Shown here piece by piece: positions 42,353-48,022 of a stretch of 48,022 bases of DNA (positions within the stretch are counted from its first letter, which is position 1; each line of letters starts with the position of its first letter). Location: NCBI GenBank assembly GCA_026989935.1, contig JALSIN010000379.1, positions 1 through 48,022 on the forward strand, given 5' to 3'. The stretch comes from Polyangiaceae bacterium (lineage in GTDB: Bacteria > Myxococcota_A > Polyangia > Nannocystales > Nannocystaceae). Below the pieces are notes generated by a model. That model was not told where the DNA came from and did not search any database. It saw only the letters and a program-made list of their open reading frames with translations. Made by a program: the position numbers and the translations under genes.

Positions 42353-43783
42353 ATGAACCGCCCGCTGTCCGAGTCCCTCTTGCCCCCCGAGGAGCACGTT
42401 CTTTCGACCCTCGAGGCCGACGGGCGTCGCCGCTGGCTCAAGCCGCGCCTTTCGAAAGGGGCCTACTACCGCAAGCGGCGGCTGGTGGCCTATGCGCTGT
42501 TCGCCGTCTGGACGGTGCTCCCGTTCGTGCGGATCGGCGGGCAGCCGGCGGTCCTGCTCGACGTCCCCGCCCGGCGTTTCACCCTGTTCGGGTTCACCTT
42601 CCTGCCGACGGACACGGTCCTGTTGGCCCTGTTCCTGCTCGCGCTGTTGCTTGCGTTCTTCATGGCCACGGCGCTGTTCGGGCGCGTGTGGTGTGGCTGG
42701 GCCTGTCCCCAGACCGTCTACCTGGAGTTTCTGTTCCGGCCCATCGAGCGCCTGTTCGAGGGGACCGCCGGCCGCGGCGGCCCGCCCAAGAAGCCCGTAT
42801 CGGCCGCGCGCACGGCCGGCAAGGTGATCGTCTCCTTCCTCGCCTGCCTGTACGTGGCCAACACCTTCCTCGCCTACTTCGTGGGCGTCGAGCGCCTGGG
42901 CCGCTGGATCGTCGCCGGCCCCTTCGCCCACCCGGCGGCCTTCTTGGTGGTCGCGGCGGTGACGGCGCTGATGATGTTCGACTTCCTGTACTTTCGGGAG
43001 CAGATGTGCATCCTCACCTGCCCCTACGGGCGGTTGCAGTCGGTGCTCCTGGACCGGGACTCGCTCATCGTCGCCTACGACCGGCGCCGTGGGGAGCCGC
43101 GGGGCAAGGCGTCGAAGAAGGCCCTGGGCGAGGCCGGCGACTGCGTGGACTGCATGCGGTGCGTGACGACGTGCCCCACGGGCATCGACATCCGGGAGGG
43201 GCTGCAGATGGAGTGCATCCACTGCACGCAGTGCATCGACGCCTGCGACGACGTGATGCACAGGCTGGGGCGGGCGCCGCGCCTTGTCCGCTACAGCTCG
43301 AAAAACCGCGACGCCGGGGCCCCGAAGCGGCTGTTGCGCGTGCGCACGGTGCTCTACCCGGTGTTGCTCGGGATCGTCCTGACCGCCTTCTTCGTGGTGC
43401 TGGCCCACAAGACGGACGTGCAGACCACCGTGGTGCGCAACCCCGGCAGTCCCTTCGTGGTGACGGACGAGGGGGCCGTCCGCAACGTCTTCCAGGTCAA
43501 GATGACGAACCGCCGCAAGACGCCGCGCACGGTGACGGTGCGCGTGACCCGGCCGGCGGCCGCGCGGGTCGTGGCGGGGCACGAGCGGGTCGAGATCCCG
43601 GGCGGCCGGACCGTCGTGGCGCCCGTGACGGTGGAGATCGGTCGGTCGGCCTGGGCCGGTCACCCCGTCCCGGTCACGCTGGAGGTCCGGGACGCGCACG
43701 ACGACACCCTGCTTGGAAGCGACGAGATCCGGTTCTTGGGCCCCCTCGGGGCCGTCCATCCCGCGAAAAAGGAGACGCCGTGA
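42353..43783 (+). CDS. ccoG: cbb3 oxidase accessory protein CcoG (polyferredoxin, FixG family)
   Basis: 476 aa. N-terminal membrane part with about five helices, the Cys-rich membrane motif VWCGWACPQTVYLE and EQMCILTCPYGRLQ, then two [4Fe-4S] ferredoxin motifs in CVDCMRCVTTCPTGID and CIHCTQCIDACDDVM, and a C-terminal Ig-like FixG_C domain. CcoG reduces copper for cbb3 assembly in Rhodobacter. Follows ccoP after 25 bp and overlaps ccoH (GTGA). Confidence 0.95.
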   Translation: MNRPLSESLLPPEEHVLSTLEADGRRRWLKPRLSKGAYYRKRRLVAYALFAVWTVLPFVRIGGQPAVLLDVPARRFTLFGFTFLPTDTVLLALFLLALLLAFFMATALFGRVWCGWACPQTVYLEFLFRPIERLFEGTAGRGGPPKKPVSAARTAGKVIVSFLACLYVANTFLAYFVGVERLGRWIVAGPFAHPAAFLVVAAVTALMMFDFLYFREQMCILTCPYGRLQSVLLDRDSLIVAYDRRRGEPRGKASKKALGEAGDCVDCMRCVTTCPTGIDIREGLQMECIHCTQCIDACDDVMHRLGRAPRLVRYSSKNRDAGAPKRLLRVRTVLYPVLLGIVLTAFFVVLAHKTDVQTTVVRNPGSPFVVTDEGAVRNVFQVKMTNRRKTPRTVTVRVTRPAAARVVAGHERVEIPGGRTVVAPVTVEIGRSAWAGHPVPVTLEVRDAHDDTLLGSDEIRFLGPLGAVHPAKKETP

Positions 43784-44286
43784 TCCCGCACGTCGAACGC
43801 GCCGTCGAGCGCAGGGCCATGCGCCGGTGGATGTTTTTCATCGGTGCCTTTTTCGTGTTCGAGTTCGTGCTGTGGGGGACGGCGATTTACGTGGTGCACG
43901 ACGACCCCTCCCACGCGGTGGTCGAGGCCTACGACGAGAAGGCGCTGGCCTGGGACGAGCACCGGCTGGCGCTTGCGGCCTCGAAGGCGCTCGGGTGGGC
44001 GTCGCAGGTGACCCTCGACCCGACCGGAGGCCGGGTGCGCGTGCGGCTGCTCGACCGTCACGGGCGGCCCGTCGCGGGGGCCCGGCTGTCCGCCCGCGTC
44101 TACCACCGGGCCCGGGCCGGGCGCTCCCAGGTGGTGACGTTGACCGAGACGACCCCGGGCGACTACGGCGCGGCGGTGCGGTTGGGGCGGCCCGGCCGGT
44201 GGGTGGTGGAGCTTGCGGCCGAGCGGGGGGCGGACCGTTACGTGGAGACGGCCGACCTGTGGATCGAAGGAGGGGCCCGGCCGTGA
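43780..44286 (+). CDS. ccoH: CcoH/FixH family protein
   Basis: About 168 aa. One N-terminal membrane helix, RWMFFIGAFFVFEFVLWGTAIYVV, then a periplasmic beta-rich domain with DPSHAVVEAYDEKALAWDEHR and VRVRLLDRHGRPVAGARLSARVYH, the FixH pattern. It assists cbb3 assembly, probably by protein-protein contact. Coupled by GTGA to ccoG upstream and to the SafE-like gene downstream. Confidence 0.88.
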   Translation: MIPHVERAVERRAMRRWMFFIGAFFVFEFVLWGTAIYVVHDDPSHAVVEAYDEKALAWDEHRLALAASKALGWASQVTLDPTGGRVRVRLLDRHGRPVAGARLSARVYHRARAGRSQVVTLTETTPGDYGAAVRLGRPGRWVVELAAERGADRYVETADLWIEGGARP

Positions 44287-45032
44287 TCGACGCCGGGCTG
44301 GTCACGACCGCGCTCGCGGCGAGCCTCGCCGGCAGCCTCCACTGCGCCGGGATGTGCGGGCCCATCGTGGGGCTCGCGGCGCTCCACCCGGGCCCGTCGG
44401 CGAAGGGGCGGCGAGTCCGCCTGCACGGGACCGTCGGGCACGCGCTCGGTCGCCTCGTGGTCTACGGGGCGTTCGGCATGGTGGCGGGTGCCTCGGGCCA
44501 CCTGCTCGACGGTCTGGCGAGCACCCACGGCGCGATGGGCGTGGCCGCCCGCGCGTCCGGGGTGGGGCTCGTCGTGGCCGGCCTGCTCGGCCTGCTCGGA
44601 TGGCGCACCGGCGCCGGTGGGGGGCTCGGGCCCGTGGCGCGACCGCTCGACCGCCTCCGCCGCGCCATCGTCCGCCGCCTCGAGGCCGGCGGACCGCGCG
44701 CGCCGTTGCTGGCGGGGATCGGGCTCGGCGTCCTGTCGAGCCTGCTGCCCTGCGGCTTCCTGTGGGCGTTCGTGCTGGCGGCCGCGGGCACGGCCGACCC
44801 CTGGGGCGGCGCGCTCGTGATGGCCGCGTTCTGGGCCGGGACCGTGCCCGTGCTGTCGGCCCTGGGGCTCGGCGGCGACCTCGTCCGCCGGCGCCTGCGG
44901 GGCCGGCTGGCCGCGGCCGTACCCGCCCTGCTCGTGGCGGTGGGGGTGTTCATCCTCGCCGTGCGGGTGCCCACACCGTCCCGTGGGGACGACGGCGGCG
45001 CCCCGGCGCCGTGCCACGGACACGGAGGGTAG
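44283..45032 (+). CDS. Sulfite exporter TauE/SafE family membrane protein
   Basis: 249 aa, about six hydrophobic helices. It begins with SLAGSLHCAGMCGPIVGL, a membrane-embedded His-Cys-Met-Cys motif characteristic of COG2836 proteins found in cbb3 assembly loci, and later SLLPCGFLWAFVLAAAGTADP. Members are thought to transport copper or a reductant for oxidase assembly; this is inference from location. The C-terminal tail PCHGHGG could bind metal. Starts with GTG overlapping ccoH and is followed by ccoI after 4 bp. Confidence 0.87.
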   Translation: MIDAGLVTTALAASLAGSLHCAGMCGPIVGLAALHPGPSAKGRRVRLHGTVGHALGRLVVYGAFGMVAGASGHLLDGLASTHGAMGVAARASGVGLVVAGLLGLLGWRTGAGGGLGPVARPLDRLRRAIVRRLEAGGPRAPLLAGIGLGVLSSLLPCGFLWAFVLAAAGTADPWGGALVMAAFWAGTVPVLSALGLGGDLVRRRLRGRLAAAVPALLVAVGVFILAVRVPTPSRGDDGGAPAPCHGHGG

Positions 45033-45036
45033 GACC

Positions 45037-47430
45037 GTGCCCGCGACGCCCGCGACCCCCTCCGCCGCCTGCCGCCACTGCGGCGCGCCGCTTCGGGGCG
45101 CGGGCGCGTTCGAGACGCGCGGCTTCTGCTGCGCCGGGTGCGAGATCGCGGCCGGGCTCGTGACGCCGGACGGCCTTTGCCCCTACGTGGCGGGGCTCGA
45201 CGAGGACGGGCCGGACGACGGCGTCGCCTACGGGGCTCTCGACGACCCGGCCGTCGAGGCACGGTCCACCGAAGCCCTCGCCGGGGGGCACCGGCGCGTG
45301 CGCGTTCGGCTGTCGGACCTGCGCTGCGCGTCGTGCGTGTGGCTGCTCGAACGCCTGCCGTCGCTCGTCGAGGGCGTGCTCGATGCCCGCGTGCGCCTGC
45401 ACCCGGCGTCCATCGAGGTGACGTACCGCCGGCCGGCCACCCTGGGCGCGATCGCCCGCATGCTCGCCCGCCTCGGGTACGATCCGCGCCTGGGCGACGG
45501 GGCCGACGAGACCGACCACGCCGCCCGCCGGGCCGACCTGGCGCGGATCGGAGTCGCCGGCGCCTGCGCCGGCAACGCCATGCTCCTGGCCGTGGCCCTG
45601 TACCTGGGCGACGCCTACGGCATGGGGGCCCAGGCCCGCTCCCTGCTGCGGTCCCTGTCCGCCGTCGTCGGGCTCGTGGCGATCGCCGGGCCCGGGCGCG
45701 TGTTCCTGCGCGGGGCGGTGTCGGCGCTCGCGACCCGCACGCCCCACATGGACCTGCCCGTCGCCCTCGGCCTCGTCGTGGGCGCCGCGGCCGGAACGAT
45801 CAACGTCCTGCGTGGGGCCGGCGCGATCTACTTCGACACGCTGTCCGTCCTCGTGTTCCTGCTGCTGGTCGGTCGAAGCCTCCAATCGTGGCAGCAGCGG
45901 CGGGCCCTGTCGGCGGTGGCGGTGCTGCGCCAGCTCGTGCCCGCCGCGGCCCGCCGTTTCGAGGACGGGAACTGGCGCACCGTGCCGTCGTCGGCCCTGC
46001 GTCCGGGGGACCGTGTGCGCGTGGACGCCGAGGCCGTGTTCCCCGCCGACGGGGTGGTGGCGGCTGGCGAGGGGGCCGTGGACGCCGCGCTCCTGACCGG
46101 CGAGACCCGGCCGGTCCCGGTCGCGCCGGGGTCGCCGGTGCACGCGGGCACGGTCAACGCCGCGGGCCCCCTGGAGGTGCTCGTCGAGCGCGTCGGGGAG
46201 GCGACCCGGCTCGGCCGCATCGGGGCGCTCGTGGAGCAGGCGGCCACCACGCGCGCGCGCCTGGTGCGGGCCGCCGACCGGATCGGGGCCGGGTTCGTGG
46301 TGGCCGTCACGGCCCTGGCGGCGGTGACCTTCGCGGTCTGGTGGCCCGAAAGCCCGTCGCTCGCCGTCGAGCACGCGGTGGCCCTGCTCGTGGTGGCCTG
46401 CCCGTGCGCCCTCGGCCTCGCGACGCCGCTTGCGGTGGCCGCCGCGGCGGCGGCCGGGGCGCGTGCGAGGATCTTCGTGCGCGACGCGGACGCCCTCGAG
46501 GCCCTGCGGGGTGCACGGACGGTGTTGTTCGACAAGACGGGCACCCTGACCGAAGCCCGCCCGTCGGTGGCGCGCTACCTGGGCGATCCGGGCGCCCGAG
46601 GGCGGGCGGTCGCCCTGGAGCAGGGGATCGCTCATCCCGTGGCCCGCGCCGTCGCGGCCTCGTCGGCGCCGCCGTCCGTGCGCGTGGCGCGGGTGGAGAC
46701 CGGGCGCGGCCTGCAGGGCGTCGCGGGCGTCGTGGACGGGCGGCCCGTGGCGGTGGGCAGCGCCGCCTATCTCGCGTCGCGGGGCGTGCCGATCGAAGGG
46801 CCCCTCGCGGACGCATGGGCCGCCCACCGGGCCGCGGGGCGACCGGCGGTGGGCGTGGCCGAAGGTGGCCGTCTCGCCGGCGTCTTCCTGCTCGACCACG
46901 CGGTGCGGCCGGGGGCACGGGCCCTCGTGGACGCGCTGCGCGGGCGCGGGGTGGACGTGGCGATCGTCTCCGGGGACGTGCCGGAGGTGGTGCGGTCGGT
47001 GGGACGCGCCCTCGGGCTGGGCCCGCGGGCCTGTCACGGAGACGTCTCGCCGGAGGGCAAGCTCGCGCTCGTCCGGACCCGCCGCCGCCCGGTGGTCGTC
47101 GTCGGCGACGGGGTCAACGATGCGATCGCCCTGCGGGCCGCCGACGTGGGGATCGCCGTGGGCGGCGGGGCCGAGGCGGCGCTTCGGGCCGCTGCCGTGT
47201 TCTGCGACCGACCCGGCATCGAGCCGGTCCGCGCCGTCTTCGCCCTGGCCGACCGCACGTGGGCCGTCGTGCGACGCAACGTCCTGGTGTCCCTGGCCTA
47301 CAACGCCGTGGCCGTGGGGCTCGCCATGGCCGGCGCCATCGGACCGCTCTCGGCTGCGGTGCTGATGCCGGCCAGCTCGATGACGGTCGTGGCGCTGACG
47401 CTCGCCGGCCTCGGAAGGTGGCGCCCGTGA
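45037..47430 (+). CDS. ccoI: Copper-exporting P-type ATPase CcoI (FixI)
   Basis: About 797 aa. N-terminal Cys pairs (CRHCGAP, FCCAGCE) and an HMA-like domain with RCASCVWLLE precede the membrane part, which has the CPC motif in VACPCALGLATPLA. The ATPase motifs are LLTGETRPVPV, VLFDKTGTLTEA, AHPVARAV and VVGDGVNDAIA. It delivers copper across the inner membrane for the CuB site of cbb3 oxidase. Its GTG start follows the SafE-like gene; its stop overlaps ccoS. Confidence 0.95.
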   Translation: MPATPATPSAACRHCGAPLRGAGAFETRGFCCAGCEIAAGLVTPDGLCPYVAGLDEDGPDDGVAYGALDDPAVEARSTEALAGGHRRVRVRLSDLRCASCVWLLERLPSLVEGVLDARVRLHPASIEVTYRRPATLGAIARMLARLGYDPRLGDGADETDHAARRADLARIGVAGACAGNAMLLAVALYLGDAYGMGAQARSLLRSLSAVVGLVAIAGPGRVFLRGAVSALATRTPHMDLPVALGLVVGAAAGTINVLRGAGAIYFDTLSVLVFLLLVGRSLQSWQQRRALSAVAVLRQLVPAAARRFEDGNWRTVPSSALRPGDRVRVDAEAVFPADGVVAAGEGAVDAALLTGETRPVPVAPGSPVHAGTVNAAGPLEVLVERVGEATRLGRIGALVEQAATTRARLVRAADRIGAGFVVAVTALAAVTFAVWWPESPSLAVEHAVALLVVACPCALGLATPLAVAAAAAAGARARIFVRDADALEALRGARTVLFDKTGTLTEARPSVARYLGDPGARGRAVALEQGIAHPVARAVAASSAPPSVRVARVETGRGLQGVAGVVDGRPVAVGSAAYLASRGVPIEGPLADAWAAHRAAGRPAVGVAEGGRLAGVFLLDHAVRPGARALVDALRGRGVDVAIVSGDVPEVVRSVGRALGLGPRACHGDVSPEGKLALVRTRRRPVVVVGDGVNDAIALRAADVGIAVGGGAEAALRAAAVFCDRPGIEPVRAVFALADRTWAVVRRNVLVSLAYNAVAVGLAMAGAIGPLSAAVLMPASSMTVVALTLAGLGRWRP

Positions 47431-47681
47431 GCGTGCTGCTCATCGCCGTCCCGGCGGCGCTCCTGCTCGTGGCGGGCTTCGCCTGGGCCTTCGTCCGCAG
47501 CGCCCGCGCCGGCGCGTTCGACGATCTGGAGACCCCCGCCCTGCGCATCCTCGCCGACGACGAGCCCCGCCCGCCACCCTCCCCGTCCGCCGGGAATCCC
47601 GAAGCGCCGCCCCCGTCGTCGCGGTCGTGCCGCCGAGGAGCCCACGCCGCGCCCTCGACCGGCCCCCCTCCAAAGAGGTAA
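47427..47681 (+). CDS. ccoS: cbb3 oxidase assembly protein CcoS
   Basis: 84 aa, a small gene missed as a distinct ORF in the track. One transmembrane helix (VLLIAVPAALLLVAGFAWAF) followed by SARAGAFDDLETPALRILADD, the CcoS signature. A longer Pro/Ser-rich tail than usual follows. Required for heme/copper insertion in the oxidase. GTG start overlaps the ccoI stop (GTGA). Confidence 0.9.
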   Translation: MSVLLIAVPAALLLVAGFAWAFVRSARAGAFDDLETPALRILADDEPRPPPSPSAGNPEAPPPSSRSCRRGAHAAPSTGPPPKR

Positions 47682-47684
47682 CGT
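47679..47684 (+). promoter_or_regulatory. Putative -10 element TAACGT overlapping the ccoS stop codon
   Basis: The ccoS TAA stop is the start of TAACGT, which ends 7 nt before the ATG at 47692 of the next gene. Confidence 0.4.
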
Positions 47685-47691
47685 GATCGTC

Positions 47692-48022
47692 ATGCGAAAA
47701 CCACTGTACGTCGTCGCGATCATATGGACTTTGAGCGGTTGCAGCGGCGGCGGCTCCACGGCGTCGGGAGGTACGGAGACCACGACGGCGGCGACCACCG
47801 CGACCACGTCGGGCCCGGCAACCGCGGGGACGGGGACCGGCACGGTGACGGGGACCGGCACGGTGACGGGGACCGGCACGGGGACGGGGACCGGCACGGT
47901 GACGTCGTCGATGTCCACGAGTTCCACGAGCACCGGGCCCAAGTTCGACGTGGGGGCGGGGATGGACGGTGGGGTGGGGTGCTACCAGTGTTCCGCGGAC
48001 CTGCACGACGTGCTCGACTGCA
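47692..48022 (+). CDS. Lipoprotein, 5' part, cut by the window edge
   Basis: The ORF track omits it because the frame runs off the right edge. The visible 110 residues are a lipoprotein signal (MRKPLYVVAIIWTLSGC), a long Thr/Gly/Ser/Ala linker with four TGTGTV-type repeats, and the start of a conserved domain: KFDVGAGMD, then CYQCSADLHDVLDC. From memory, similar Cys-rich starts occur in Nannocystineae IgGFc-binding-like surface proteins; that is an impression, not a search result. An in-frame GTG at 47683 is an alternative start, but TAACGT overlaps it. Confidence 0.7.
   Translation, partial: MRKPLYVVAIIWTLSGCSGGGSTASGGTETTTAATTATTSGPATAGTGTGTVTGTGTVTGTGTGTGTGTVTSSMSTSSTSTGPKFDVGAGMDGGVGCYQCSADLHDVLDC
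47830..47901 (+). repeat. Four tandem 18-bp repeats in the lipoprotein linker
   Basis: ACGGGGACCGGCACGGTG occurs four times in a row, with GGG for GTG at the end of the third copy, coding TGTGTV/TGTGTG. Slippage-prone linker repeat. Confidence 0.88.

Overview
The window looks like chromosomal DNA from a very GC-rich member of the Myxococcota, most likely near the Nannocystineae. This is inference from gene style: a Ser/Thr kinase with TPR repeats, a zinc-ribbon kinase beside a PP2C phosphatase, many lipoproteins with Thr/Gly/Ser linkers followed by Cys-rich repeats, a vWA lipoprotein and a PilZ protein. I see no rRNA, tRNA, insertion sequence, prophage, plasmid function or CRISPR array.

Layout. 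1-1637: 3' end of a TPR protein, probably a Ser/Thr kinase. 1.7-4.2 kb: HSDL2-like SDR, membrane metallophosphoesterase, lone receiver protein. 4.4-7.6 kb: four same-strand housekeeping genes (SMUG1-type uracil-DNA glycosylase, MsrA, PdxB, PlsC-like acyltransferase). 7.6-9.6 kb: vWA lipoprotein and PilZ protein. 9.7-15.0 kb: phosphate regulon (phoB, pstS, pstC, pstA, pstB, phoU) with an 11-bp-periodic Pho box before pstS. 15.0-17.5 kb: Cys-rich lipoprotein, unknown protein, M14-like amidohydrolase. 17.6-19.8 kb: kinase with four zinc ribbons plus PP2C. 19.7-22.6 kb: AftB-like GT-C glycosyltransferase and DUF5690 protein. 22.8-27.5 kb: TatT-type TRAP transporter (TatT, DctP, DctQ, DctM). 27.6-28.0 kb: His-rich repeat lipoprotein. 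28.3-31.4 kb: regB-regA-lipoprotein operon. 31.5-39.0 kb: YtkA-like lipoprotein, acyl-CoA dehydrogenase plus Rieske protein, Cys-rich lipoprotein, UvrD/PcrA helicase, MBL hydrolase, barrel-like protein, KDPG aldolase. 39.3-47.7 kb: complete cbb3 oxidase locus (ccoNO fusion, ccoQ, ccoP, ccoG, ccoH, safE-like, ccoI, ccoS). The window ends inside another lipoprotein.

How the genes fit together. The pst-phoU block plus the Pho box is a PhoB-controlled phosphate uptake system. The cbb3 locus encodes a high-affinity oxidase with its assembly and copper-supply proteins. RegBA homologues control such oxidases elsewhere and lie about 8 kb upstream, so redox control is plausible but no operator was found. 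The TatT/TRAP cluster is a sodium-driven organic-acid-type importer with an accessory lipoprotein.

The most unusual signal is regulatory. Many genes here lack a Shine-Dalgarno sequence and instead carry TANNNT, usually preceded by GG or GC, ending 5-10 nt before the start codon. This is the geometry expected of leaderless mRNAs. In four cases the TA of the motif is the stop codon of the gene upstream. Other points worth a second look are the repeated LSVEEMMQ tail on DctM, the kinase with zinc ribbons and an HCD loop, the lipoprotein translationally coupled to RegBA, and the CcoN-CcoO fusion with a single-heme CcoP.
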